Part shown: one piece after another, positions 22,420-30,009 of the stretch
How positions within the stretch are numbered: the stretch's first letter is position 1
How the letters are laid out: each line of letters starts with the position of its first letter
IMG/VR virus record: IMGVR_UViG_3300025759_000250
Coordinates: 1-37,917 of that record
Source of the DNA: a virus
Strand: one strand, 5' to 3'
DNA: 37,917 nt
Program-made: the position numbers and the translations under genes
Notes under the pieces: generated by a model
The model's database searches: none
Told to the model about the DNA's origin: nothing
The model's input: the letters and a program-made list of their open reading frames with translations, nothing else

Positions 22420-23234
22420 TGTACTGGAGATACTGGTCTAATGCTTGAATGAGGCTTTATCTCATCGCCCATTGGCTCAAAAGGTGTTTCTACTATAGGT
22501 AATTCAGAGTTGACATTACTTGATTTTGCCTCAGAATCAGATGATGAATTACTTTCTGTTTCTTGAGACTCTGGCTTACCTTCAGTTTTTTGTTGTTGGT
22601 CTGACTCTTGCGTACCTTTGTTATCTTTTTCTGAATCGCTATTTTTAGATGAATTTTGCTCTTTTTGTTGTTGCTCTGTCTTTTGTGACTCTTGTGATTT
22701 ATCAGTTTGTTGTTGCTGATCGTTTTGAGCGGACTTTTCGGAGGAAGAATTATTGGAAGAAGCAGAAGTTCCTTGTTTGGTGTCCGAAGTCTCACCAGCT
22801 GGTTGAGAAGTCTGTTGTAGTTCGGAAACCTCAGCAACCTTCTCAGCAATAATCTCTTGTCCCCATATATGTAGATTATCGAAATCTACAAAGGAATCAA
22901 TGAAGTGTGGTACTTCAAACCTTTCTTCTATAACGTCTTGTGCTACCTCAGCTACAAAAACCTCAGTATAATCTTTAGCTAAATCTACTTGTGTAACAGC
23001 AGAAGAGCCTATAGCTATAGTACCAGCAGTACCTAGCTGTGCTACTTTGTCTACAACAGGTAGACTTTTTATTTGCTCAACAAGAGACTTTTTAAGCTGT
23101 TTACTACCTTCTTCAGCAGTTCTACGGACTTCCTTAATACTGTCTTTAATGTGCTCAGAATTGCCTTCATCCAAGATTTCGGACAAAGAATCACGCAATT
23201 CCCTGAGTTTATTTTTGGCAGTTTTGTTATCCAT
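22416..23234 (-). CDS. Helical protein with long Gln/Ser/Glu/Lys disordered tail, 272 aa
   Basis: Residues 1-60 form charged amphipathic helices (KLRELRDSLSEIL, then IKEVRRTAEEGSKQLKKSL). Residues about 65-90 are weakly hydrophobic (VDKVAQLGTAGTIAIGSSAV) and might contact a membrane. Residues about 145-245 are a low-complexity Q/S/E/K/N tract, and the last 25 are Pro-containing. A 118-aa alternative-frame ORF in this tract is an artefact of the composition. ATGA-coupled to the 50-aa membrane protein and 24 nt after the holin. It could be a lysis or envelope factor; unknown. Confidence 0.55.
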   Translation of the reverse strand: MDNKTAKNKLRELRDSLSEILDEGNSEHIKDSIKEVRRTAEEGSKQLKKSLVEQIKSLPVVDKVAQLGTAGTIAIGSSAVTQVDLAKDYTEVFVAEVAQDVIEERFEVPHFIDSFVDFDNLHIWGQEIIAEKVAEVSELQQTSQPAGETSDTKQGTSASSNNSSSEKSAQNDQQQQTDKSQESQKTEQQQKEQNSSKNSDSEKDNKGTQESDQQQKTEGKPESQETESNSSSDSEAKSSNVNSELPIVETPFEPMGDEIKPHSSIRPVSPVQ

Positions 23235-23258
23235 TTACATATATTGCATTTCATATTA

Positions 23259-23663
23259 TTATTTAACCGTTGATGAGCCAAAATAGAATGATACAATGGT
23301 GATGATTGATGTTCTGATTTCTGGTAAGATGACATATCCATGTAGGGTTTCATAAGTTGTTCCTTTTATAAATCCAAACCATTTGCTGTATTCTTTCGCT
23401 ACAGTAACACCATCGCCACTATGTGCCAGTATAAATGGTGCTATTACAACACCAAATAATACTACGACTACGATGAACCTTCGTACCCAAGCACCTCCTG
23501 CTCCGCCTCTTTTGTCTGCTTCATTAGCACTCTGTGTATGTGCCTCAGACTTCTTAATTAGGTTATCTACATTTGCTTGCTGTGCAGATACCATCGTTCC
23601 GATGAGTTTGAATATAAATCCACTCATCCCTCCTCCGAGCATTGCTAGTAATTCTGTTGGCAT
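23259..23663 (-). CDS. Holin, 3-TM type (GTA_holin-like)
   Basis: 134 aa with three hydrophobic segments: about residues 5-28 (LLAMLGGGMSGFIFKLIGTM), 63-82 (FIVVVVLFGVVIAPFILA) and 113-130 (RTSIITIVSFYFGSS). Between the first two is a polar helix (QQANVDNLIKKSEAHTQSAN), and an RRF pair precedes TM2. The C-terminal FYFGSS resembles the FYFG ending of the gene-transfer-agent 3-TM holin family. Holins pierce the inner membrane to time lysis. TAATG coupling to the 42-aa gene; the small membrane proteins on both sides fit a lysis cluster. Confidence 0.7.
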   Translation of the reverse strand: MPTELLAMLGGGMSGFIFKLIGTMVSAQQANVDNLIKKSEAHTQSANEADKRGGAGGAWVRRFIVVVVLFGVVIAPFILAHSGDGVTVAKEYSKWFGFIKGTTYETLHGYVILPEIRTSIITIVSFYFGSSTVK

Positions 23664-23791
23664 TATTTCTTTTTCTTTTTAGGAAATCCAGCTTTCATAT
23701 TAGCATATGCCTTAGGACTAATTGTTGATTTAGATTTAGGTCTGCTAGTTCCAGCTTTTTTTCTTTTGTTAATATTTCTATATAAACTCAT
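23663..23791 (-). CDS. Tiny Lys/Arg-rich protein, 42 aa
   Basis: MSLYRNINKRKKAGTSRPKS... ends KAYANMKAGFPKKKKK. About a third of its residues are Lys or Arg, and it has no hydrophobic core. The stop overlaps the holin ATG (TAATG), so translation of the holin may depend on this ORF. A role is unknown; it resembles other unannotated short basic marine phage proteins of the type KAYANMKAGFPKKKK. Confidence 0.6.
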   Translation of the reverse strand: MSLYRNINKRKKAGTSRPKSKSTISPKAYANMKAGFPKKKKK

Positions 23792-23810
23792 ATGACTACT
23801 TTCTTTTAGA

Positions 23811-24044
23811 TTAACATTTCCACCTTTTGAGGGCTAAATTCTTCCTTGTTGGTTTTCCGTCTTTCATCATCGGTCCTTTAACTCCACTCATACGAGCACA
23901 AAAAGATTTCTTCCTAGCCTTGTCTTTTCCTTTAGGGTTTGATGATGTTACAGGTGGTTTTAAATTAGCTCCTTCCGTTCTTTTAAAGTAATCCCTACCT
24001 TTCTGCGTTAATCCACCTTTACTACTTTTATGTTCCTTCCTCAT
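23811..24044 (-). CDS. Small basic conserved phage protein, 77 aa (DUF6321-like)
   Basis: The pattern KGGLTQKGRDYFKR, then GANLKPPVT, SNPKGKDKARKKSFCARM, SGVKGPM and KPTRKNLALKRWKC matches a short conserved protein seen in many marine myo- and podoviruses, which I believe is classed as DUF6321. It is strongly basic with two cysteines (Cys62-type position in FCARM and the C-terminal Cys). Function is not established. It starts on an ATGA overlap with the 51-aa membrane gene. Confidence 0.65.
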   Translation of the reverse strand: MRKEHKSSKGGLTQKGRDYFKRTEGANLKPPVTSSNPKGKDKARKKSFCARMSGVKGPMMKDGKPTRKNLALKRWKC

Positions 24045-24196
24045 TTATTATTAGTTATTTTATAAATAGATATGATTGTTAGTATACTAACAAGGACAGA
24101 ACAGAATATAGAAGCCAGAGAATCAACACTCTGTAAACTAAAACTAGCCCAAGTTCCAAACATAGATGCCGATAATCTCTGTATTATATCTTCCAT
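24041..24196 (-). CDS. Single-pass membrane protein, 51 aa
   Basis: MEDIIQRLSASMFGTWASFS... has one membrane segment near residues 28-45 (LASIFCSVLVSILTIISIYK) and a short polar end. It starts by TAATG on the stop of the 345-aa gene and ends by ATGA on the 77-aa gene. With the 50-aa protein and the holin it makes three membrane proteins within 2 kb. A lysis or envelope role is plausible by context only. Confidence 0.6.
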   Translation of the reverse strand: MEDIIQRLSASMFGTWASFSLQSVDSLASIFCSVLVSILTIISIYKITNNK

Positions 24197-25233
24197 TATA
24201 TTATTAAATCTCCACTACTATCAAAAAATTGTACAAAAGGTTGGTAGAATTGTACAGAGCCACTATTTATTTTAGGGTCTGCATCATCTAGATTTTGTTG
24301 GTTTTCTCCAAAAAACATATTGAATGTCATTTTCCTACCTGCTCCACTACCTGCTAATGTAACAGTTTTTTCTACCCTATTAAACTGTCTATGGTCGCTA
24401 GCACTTTTGTAATCTACGCTCTGTATATTGGTAGTATCATTCCATCTTCTTTTATCATCATTATCAATAAAGTCAGTTCTCAATCCAGACCAATTTTGTT
24501 GTGATATTAATCCTTGTGCTTGTGTTCCAGTAAGAAAAGTAAAACTATCTGCATCTCTTTTAACTGTAATAGCATTAATAGTAAATTGTGTAGGGTAAGT
24601 TAGATTTGTCCATTGTGCTATATATAAGCCACCACAATTTTTAGCTCTAAAATCATCATCACTTGGTACTTTTATAAGTGAACCAAACTTACAGGTAACT
24701 GCATTAGTTGGAATATCTACGGATTGTGTCCATTCATTTCTACACCAGCAGGTATTATCTGGAAAACTTCCAATAGTAGTTGATTCTGACATTCCTACTA
24801 AGGGGATTCTATTTGTTGCCCCATTTCCAGTATAACTCCTAGATTGATTGTTATTACTATTAGTCCCAGAGGTAACATTAAAAACACTACCTGCACCATA
24901 TAGTTTTAATACTTTAGGTGCGTCATTTAAATTAGGACCTCCAAAATCTTTAAATGCAGGAAAGTTTGCTAAAAACGAATTTCCAATAAATGTTTGTGTA
25001 TCTACAGTAGAAGTAAATAATTGACTAAGTCTTCCCCACTTATTGAAATATGTTGCACCTGCAAAACCAGTTCCTTCTGGTTTTGTTGCGGATACATCCA
25101 TAGTGGGGTTTTCTAATGCATTACCCGCAACAGATTTTATTAACTCATTATCACCAGCAGGCTTTCCATTAACAAATGCAGAGCCTATAGTTCCGTTGAG
25201 AACATTAACGTTTGCCTGTTGTGATATAGACAT
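24196..25233 (-). CDS. Putative tail/receptor-binding structural protein, 345 aa
   Basis: Rich in Asn, Thr, Ser, Gly and aromatic residues, with low Lys/Arg, as in beta-rich tail or fibre proteins. It begins MSISQQANVNVLNGTIGS. Distinct segments are KWGRLSQLFTSTVDTQTFIG, a Cys-Trp-Cys site (NTCWCRNEW) and a further GGLYIAQWTNLTYP. The C-terminus SVQFYQPFVQFFDSSGDLII is hydrophobic and could be an assembly contact. It is coupled by single-base overlaps to the genes on both sides. No catalytic motif; identity is by composition and position. Confidence 0.45.
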   Translation of the reverse strand: MSISQQANVNVLNGTIGSAFVNGKPAGDNELIKSVAGNALENPTMDVSATKPEGTGFAGATYFNKWGRLSQLFTSTVDTQTFIGNSFLANFPAFKDFGGPNLNDAPKVLKLYGAGSVFNVTSGTNSNNNQSRSYTGNGATNRIPLVGMSESTTIGSFPDNTCWCRNEWTQSVDIPTNAVTCKFGSLIKVPSDDDFRAKNCGGLYIAQWTNLTYPTQFTINAITVKRDADSFTFLTGTQAQGLISQQNWSGLRTDFIDNDDKRRWNDTTNIQSVDYKSASDHRQFNRVEKTVTLAGSGAGRKMTFNMFFGENQQNLDDADPKINSGSVQFYQPFVQFFDSSGDLII

Positions 25234-25541
25234 TAGTCAGTAAATTCTGAACAAGCAATAATTGCTGTACCACTAACTGCGTTAAAGATAGCTACTTTAG
25301 CTGTCTCAACGTGCCATGTGTAAGCATTGCCCGCATATAAAATATGACCTAGATTTGCATCAGGATTTTCACCATCATATGTTACATATACATCATTATC
25401 TTGTACATCAAATGATACATATAGTGTATCTTTGTCGAATGCACCAAATGGTGTATTGCCAGTTGTGCTAACTGATAGCATCTGCATATCAGCCATATTA
25501 GGGTTAATCCTAGGATATAAGTTTGTTACTTTTGAATTCAT
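25233..25541 (-). CDS. Small beta-rich virion protein candidate, 102 aa
   Basis: The protein (LYPRINPNMADMQMLSVSTT, then DTLYVSFDVQDNDVYVTYDG and GHILYAGNAYTWHVETAKVA) alternates short beta strands and polar turns like a small tail or decoration domain. Its start overlaps the stop of the 377-aa gene and its stop overlaps the next start. No family recognised. Confidence 0.55.
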   Translation of the reverse strand: MNSKVTNLYPRINPNMADMQMLSVSTTGNTPFGAFDKDTLYVSFDVQDNDVYVTYDGENPDANLGHILYAGNAYTWHVETAKVAIFNAVSGTAIIACSEFTD

Positions 25542-26674
25542 TATCTTGATTGTTTGTTGACGTAAGTCGAAAATCGTCTTGTCGCATTATTATTGTTTAC
25601 TATTATATCATTGCGTTCAAGTTGTACTGCGATGTCATCTTGTGCTGTTTCTTCCTCTAATAATGCTTTCTCTGTTTGACCATCCATACGAAGAAAATCA
25701 GCATATACTGTATGTACCATAAAGTTAAAAAATATGTTAGGTATACGTTGTGTATCTAAAATACCTGTAACACCATCAGGGGATGTTTTTAACATTAATT
25801 CAAATGGTTTTTTATATGTAACATATACGGAATCGCCTACTGTTTCACCTATAATGTGTGCTCCCTCGCTATCTACATAAAAATCGTATTCTTGTGCACC
25901 CTTATTGCCTAAAGCTTGTGTTTTATGAATCCTTATGTACTCGCCAATCTGACATTTTTGAAATGGATTAGGTTTATCTCCTCCACCTACACTTGCTACA
26001 TATGAAGCATTATATAAAGCTTCATTCCAAGGGACTAACTTATTACCCTTCATTGTAAATGTAGGGTCTTTAGCACCACTATAACTTAAACTCCATGTTT
26101 TTACTAAATGTGGATATGGTACTTCTTTTGTATAATTATATACCCCATTATCACCAGTTGCATCCATTCCAACAGCATATGTGGTAGTTGTAGCAAACCC
26201 AAGTATATTATTACTCATAGGTTCTGTAACATTCTGACCTCTTGGGTTTCCTACAGAGCCTTGTTCTGATGTATCATTTATAAAACCTTTTCTTATTAGC
26301 CAATCACCCGCATATGTATTGGTGAAATCTTTATATATTAAATATTCTCCATTCTGACCAGTAACAGCTTGGTCTATAGTGCTGAAAACAGGAGTTCCAT
26401 AATACATACCACACCAGTAAAAATCTAGTTCTACAGTTGTAGTGCTACTTGTATAAAACTTAACTGTGTAAACTCTTGGCATTACAAACCTTTCTTCAGA
26501 AGGTTGTAGGTACTCAAACCAAGATAAGCTTTTGTTATAAGCTTCAGAAAATCTCCTATTTGCAAATTTGAATATATTATCCTGTTCTCCTGATGTAAAT
26601 GTATTTACACCAGCCAAAGCTTGTACTGTTTGGAAGAGATCGGTATATGTCCTATAGTTTTTATAAGTTGCCAT
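25541..26674 (-). CDS. Neck / head-tail connector-type protein, 377 aa
   Basis: The N-terminal 50 residues (YTDLFQTVQALAGVNTFTSG, then NIFKFANRRFSEAYNKSL) form a helical module of the sort seen at the start of phage head-tail adaptor or tail tubular A-type proteins. The middle is beta-rich, and the C-terminal third (IFFNFMVHTVYADFLRMDGQ followed by LLEEETAQDDIAVQLERNDI) is helical. Its position after the capsid genes and before the nozzle agrees with an adaptor or tubular A role. Exact family not confirmed. Confidence 0.5.
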   Translation of the reverse strand: MATYKNYRTYTDLFQTVQALAGVNTFTSGEQDNIFKFANRRFSEAYNKSLSWFEYLQPSEERFVMPRVYTVKFYTSSTTTVELDFYWCGMYYGTPVFSTIDQAVTGQNGEYLIYKDFTNTYAGDWLIRKGFINDTSEQGSVGNPRGQNVTEPMSNNILGFATTTTYAVGMDATGDNGVYNYTKEVPYPHLVKTWSLSYSGAKDPTFTMKGNKLVPWNEALYNASYVASVGGGDKPNPFQKCQIGEYIRIHKTQALGNKGAQEYDFYVDSEGAHIIGETVGDSVYVTYKKPFELMLKTSPDGVTGILDTQRIPNIFFNFMVHTVYADFLRMDGQTEKALLEEETAQDDIAVQLERNDIIVNNNNATRRFSTYVNKQSR

Positions 26675-26982
26675 TACGCTTTATTCGGAGATAAATCTGA
26701 AAATTTCTTATTATAGTATTTTAAAAATTCTTTAGAATGGACTGTATCATGTCCATACTTGCTTGTGAGTCTAAAAAACTCTCTAGCTGGCATTGTAGCA
26801 ACGCATTTACCCAATACAGGGTGGGTTTTACCCTTCTGCTCTCGTGCTTCTTTCCTAGCTATATTGACTCTATCTACTTCGGTTCTTCTTTCTATTTCAA
26901 AACCGTTTTCTATTTCTTTAAGAAACTCACGGTCTATTTCACCATCTGAGTATCTTGGTAATTTTGTTATTATATCTGTCAT
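26674..26982 (-). CDS. Conserved small virion-region protein, 102 aa
   Basis: Helical and basic-acidic mixed: EIDREFLKEIENGFEIERRT, then RVNIARKEAREQKGKTHPVL, GKCVATMPAREFFRLTSKYG and KEFLKYYNKKFSDLSPNKA. I know similar short proteins from marine phages without a function. The start codon lies 3 nt after the U-tract of a strong terminator, and no Shine-Dalgarno is visible, so this gene must depend on read-through or an unseen promoter. Its stop overlaps the next gene by one base. Confidence 0.6.
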   Translation of the reverse strand: MTDIITKLPRYSDGEIDREFLKEIENGFEIERRTEVDRVNIARKEAREQKGKTHPVLGKCVATMPAREFFRLTSKYGHDTVHSKEFLKYYNKKFSDLSPNKA

Positions 26983-26985
26983 AGT

Positions 26986-27012
26986 AAAAAGTAGGGGGCT
27001 TTCGCCCCCTAC
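26986..27012 (-). terminator. Strong intrinsic terminator after the capsid genes
   Basis: GTAGGGGGC (26991-26999) and GCCCCCTAC (27004-27012) form a perfect 9-bp GC-rich stem. Read on the minus strand the loop is GAAA, a stable tetraloop, and five T follow at once. It ends transcription from the capsid/decoration genes and lies directly before the next ATG. Confidence 0.9.
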
Positions 27013-27029
27013 GACTAATTACATTATTC

Positions 27030-27509
27030 TTAGTTAGCGTTTAGCTTGTTAAGACTTAATTTAAACTCACCTGCGTTAATACCAGAGATAGCTGTACCTG
27101 CTGTAACACGAACAAATACGAAACCATCGGCACTATAAAGGTGACCAATAGTTGCATTTGTAGTTGAGCCACTCTCATCAACAGAGAGTTTAGCTCCTGT
27201 ATTACGGATATATCCTGCTGACCCTAAGTTATCGGAAGAGCTAACGATGAAGCTACCAATGTTACTAGAGTTGTCGTGACCGACAGCTATGTTGACATTT
27301 GCATCACCATCGAATGCTGTTACGATTTTAACTGTAGCATCTTGGATAATTTCCCCAGCACTAACTGGAATCTTGAAGGTTACTGCTGTTGCTGTAACTG
27401 TATCTGTACCTGCATCACTAGCACTAGCTGTGGTTACATCAGTATGATTGAATGTAACTTTATTTGTGTACTGCTGAATTGATGCTTCGTTGATTGTTAA
27501 TTCTGACAT
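27030..27509 (-). CDS. Putative capsid decoration protein, 159 aa
   Basis: A Thr/Ser/Ala/Gly-rich beta protein (VTFKIPVSAGEIIQDATVKI, then VNIAVGHDNSSNIGSFIVSS) directly after the capsid gene, where decoration or head-fibre proteins usually sit. It has the best Shine-Dalgarno of the window, TAAGGAGGT 8 nt before the ATG, whose TAA is the capsid stop codon. A strong terminator follows. These features imply an abundant product. No named family recognised. Confidence 0.55.
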   Translation of the reverse strand: MSELTINEASIQQYTNKVTFNHTDVTTASASDAGTDTVTATAVTFKIPVSAGEIIQDATVKIVTAFDGDANVNIAVGHDNSSNIGSFIVSSSDNLGSAGYIRNTGAKLSVDESGSTTNATIGHLYSADGFVFVRVTAGTAISGINAGEFKLSLNKLNAN

Positions 27510-27523
27510 AGTATTTTACCTCC

Positions 27524-28579
27524 TTATTGTGTGATTTTACCGTGTGCTTGTGGGTGATATACTCCTAGTGTTAGAGAGCAATCTACATAACCACGCTCAC
27601 CACCACCTAAGTTAGGTAGACGAGTTGAGCCCATAGGAATCAAGTCATGGATACCATAATACTCAGGATTGAGTAAGAAACCATCGTTGAAGTCAGTTTG
27701 TGCTGAGTTAGCGATAGTTGCTGGAGCAGTATCAGGATTCATATTAACGATTGAAACACGACCAAAATCTGATTCGTAGATTTCAACTGATAATTTAATC
27801 AATGCTGAATTGCCATCATAGTTAACACTTCTGATTGAAGGGTCAAATGAAGCTTGTGAATTTGAACTTGCATCTAGAGCAGGAACTGTTGTACCAAAAC
27901 GAGCAAAGTTAGAGATTGTCTTACGAAGACCTGTATCTGCAACTAATGTTAAGTTTTGTGTAGAACCAGTATGACGGTAGATAGTAGAGATAAGACTGTT
28001 AAGTGTTGTCTCTGTGAATGCACCTTCATCACCAATGTCATGTATTTGACCAGCATCTGGACGATAGTTTTCAGGAGTAGCAGGAGCACTATCTGTTTGT
28101 GCACCTGTTTGTATCCATTTACTTAATCCACGCATTTTGTAAGGAGTACCTTGACCATTCTCGATGGATGCATCTCCTGTTCCGATAATTGTAGCTTCAA
28201 CGTCACGTTTTAGCTCACGGATTGCTTTAGCTTCTGCTTGAGCAATCTTTGCAGGTCCAACAGAATCTACTGCATCCTGTAAGTCGGATACCATGTAATC
28301 TCTGCGGAATTTTTGAATATAGTTTCCAAGCCTAGCACGTCCCGCAAATTTGTCTGTGAAAGTCGATACGTCAGCACCCTCATCAATCCCTGTGGTGATA
28401 GGTGATGCTAACTCGTCAACAGTCCATTCGGCAAATGTTGCAGAAGCTTTTTGCTTAGAAGCAGATGAAAGGACTGGTGTTTCCTCTGGAGCAAGGATAG
28501 TTAAGACATCTGTCAAATCCTCACGGTTAGAAACAGCAGAACCTGTATTTGTTGTATCAAATGTATTTGAAAACGACAT
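27524..28579 (-). CDS. Major capsid protein, SU10 family
   Basis: 351 aa. The beginning SAVSNREDLTDVLTILAPEE, then TPVLSS, KASATFAEW and TVDELASP matches the SU10-type major capsid family (HK97 fold; formerly DUF5309), whose typical start is NREDLSDxIxxIxPxxTPF followed by a KxxxxxxEWxxD segment. Other matching parts are QKFRRDYMVSDLQDAVDSVG and LKRDVEATIIG. The protein forms the head shell. It lies after the scaffold gene and before the decoration candidate, the usual order. Single copy, full length, no insertion. Confidence 0.88.
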   Translation of the reverse strand: MSFSNTFDTTNTGSAVSNREDLTDVLTILAPEETPVLSSASKQKASATFAEWTVDELASPITTGIDEGADVSTFTDKFAGRARLGNYIQKFRRDYMVSDLQDAVDSVGPAKIAQAEAKAIRELKRDVEATIIGTGDASIENGQGTPYKMRGLSKWIQTGAQTDSAPATPENYRPDAGQIHDIGDEGAFTETTLNSLISTIYRHTGSTQNLTLVADTGLRKTISNFARFGTTVPALDASSNSQASFDPSIRSVNYDGNSALIKLSVEIYESDFGRVSIVNMNPDTAPATIANSAQTDFNDGFLLNPEYYGIHDLIPMGSTRLPNLGGGERGYVDCSLTLGVYHPQAHGKITQ

Positions 28580-28615
28580 AATTTTTACTTTCTAATTTTT
28601 AGTTTCTGATTTAAT

Positions 28616-28634
28616 AATTATCTATTAGATAATT
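28616..28634. promoter_or_regulatory. Small hairpin at the scaffold stop codon
   Basis: AATTATCT (28616-28623) and AGATAATT (28627-28634) form an 8-bp stem with an ATT loop, overlapping the scaffold stop. No U-tract follows on the minus strand, so it is more likely an mRNA-processing or stability element between scaffold and capsid than a terminator. Confidence 0.3.
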
Positions 28635-29718
28635 GCTGTGTTCTTAGAGTAATGAAATCATTTGTTCTGCCACTTTTTCTATATTGTTGTCTAAGATTTT
28701 CTGATTTCTTAGTTGTTGATGCACTTGTTTTCTCTGAACGAGCCGAAGATGGTGTTGACTTAGGAGGTGTTAATGTAGGAGATTTAGCTCCTGTTCCTTG
28801 GTCATTTAGTGGTTTTCTTTGATACATACTATTTGTAGCATGAGCTAATAAGTATGGTATCTGTGCACTAACTTCTCCACCCCTTTTAGTAATCGCTGTA
28901 AGTCTTGGGTCATTGAGCATTGCGTTATACATTTTATTCATATCGGATTTCTCATCCCCAACCCAAGGTAATTCAGTTCTTGCTTTTTCCTCGAATTGTT
29001 TTTTTGCAACGCCTATCTCATGCACCTTTTTTAACTTATGCATTTGTGCAGGAACATACTTTTCGTAGACATTTTTATTATGTCTCAGGCTTTTTCTCAC
29101 CTGTGCTTTTGTAAGTTCCTTACCTTTTACTGTAGCAATAATCTCATCTGGTGATGAATCACTATGGTCGAACAATAATTCATCTGCCCAATCTATTACT
29201 TGTTTAGCAGTTCTTGCCTCTTGTTGTAATTTCTTAGGGTCTGTTATTTTCGCTAGTGGATTATTTTTAACCTGAGGTGGTTCATTTTGTTGGCTTTGTG
29301 CCATCTGTGCCATCCTCGATTCTAACTCTTTGGCTCTCTCTTCTGCTTGTTTTCTCCTTGCAGTTAATTCGCCAAACCTAGCTACAGCACGACTACCGAG
29401 TTTCTCAGACATTTCTCTGAGTTCCTCATCGGACATTTCGTCTAGATTAAACTGTGAAAGAGCATCTTCTGAAGCTGAATCTACGGAAACCTCTTCTGTG
29501 GTACTCTGTTCCACATTATTAGTTTCTTCGACATTTGCTTCTTCAACAACAGGTACTTCTTCTGTAGCTTGTTCTGGTGTGCTTTCTACACTTTCAGCTT
29601 TAGCTTCTTCCGATTTACCTAAGCGTCTGGCAATAAAGTCTGACGCTGACATATTTGACTGTACCGTAGGGTTTGTTTCTACTGCTCCCTCGTTAGCAGT
29701 TATGATTTCTTCTGACAT
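28618..29718 (-). CDS. Head scaffolding protein, 366 aa
   Basis: The N-terminal 110 residues are very acidic (EEVPVVEEANVEETNNVEQS); the middle is coiled coil (ARRKQAEERAKELESRMAQM); and the C-terminus is basic (KKSENLRQQYRKSGRTNDF). This acidic/coiled/basic layout and the position between portal and capsid are typical of scaffolds, whose basic end binds capsid subunits during assembly. No protease motif is visible. Confidence 0.7.
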   Translation of the reverse strand: MSEEIITANEGAVETNPTVQSNMSASDFIARRLGKSEEAKAESVESTPEQATEEVPVVEEANVEETNNVEQSTTEEVSVDSASEDALSQFNLDEMSDEELREMSEKLGSRAVARFGELTARRKQAEERAKELESRMAQMAQSQQNEPPQVKNNPLAKITDPKKLQQEARTAKQVIDWADELLFDHSDSSPDEIIATVKGKELTKAQVRKSLRHNKNVYEKYVPAQMHKLKKVHEIGVAKKQFEEKARTELPWVGDEKSDMNKMYNAMLNDPRLTAITKRGGEVSAQIPYLLAHATNSMYQRKPLNDQGTGAKSPTLTPPKSTPSSARSEKTSASTTKKSENLRQQYRKSGRTNDFITLRTQQLSNR

Positions 29719-29781
29719 AATTTGTTACGCTTTTAACGCCTAGCGATGGCGATGTGTTTATTTTAACATATATGACAAGTA

Positions 29782-30006
29782 TTAGATTATATGTTCCCTA
29801 TGACGCTGTTTTAATTGCTCATATTGTGTCATAACTAATATTTGGTCATATGATAAAATTCTTCCTGCTATTTGCTGTACCTGCTCTAGGTCAGCATTGT
29901 GCAGTTCTGCTATACATTCTTCTCTGAGTAGATATATAGCGTTCATAAATTCTGCGAATTTAGGATTATTTGATAGGTGTTTAATTATTTCTTCTAGATT
30001 TTCCAT
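29782..30006 (-). CDS. Hypothetical helical protein, 74 aa
   Basis: MENLEEIIKHLSNNPKFAEF... is almost fully helical and charged, ending EQLKQRHREHII. It lies between the lysozyme-like gene (3 nt away) and scaffold (63 nt away). Similar small helical genes often occupy this place in podovirus head operons, without known function. Possibly a head assembly chaperone. Confidence 0.55.
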   Translation of the reverse strand: MENLEEIIKHLSNNPKFAEFMNAIYLLREECIAELHNADLEQVQQIAGRILSYDQILVMTQYEQLKQRHREHII

Positions 30007-30009
30007 AAA

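Noticed and set aside
22493-22849. 118-aa minus-strand ORF rich in Leu/Asn/Lys
   Set aside because: It is the alternative frame of the Gln/Ser/Glu-rich tail of the 272-aa gene; its composition reflects the low-complexity codons.
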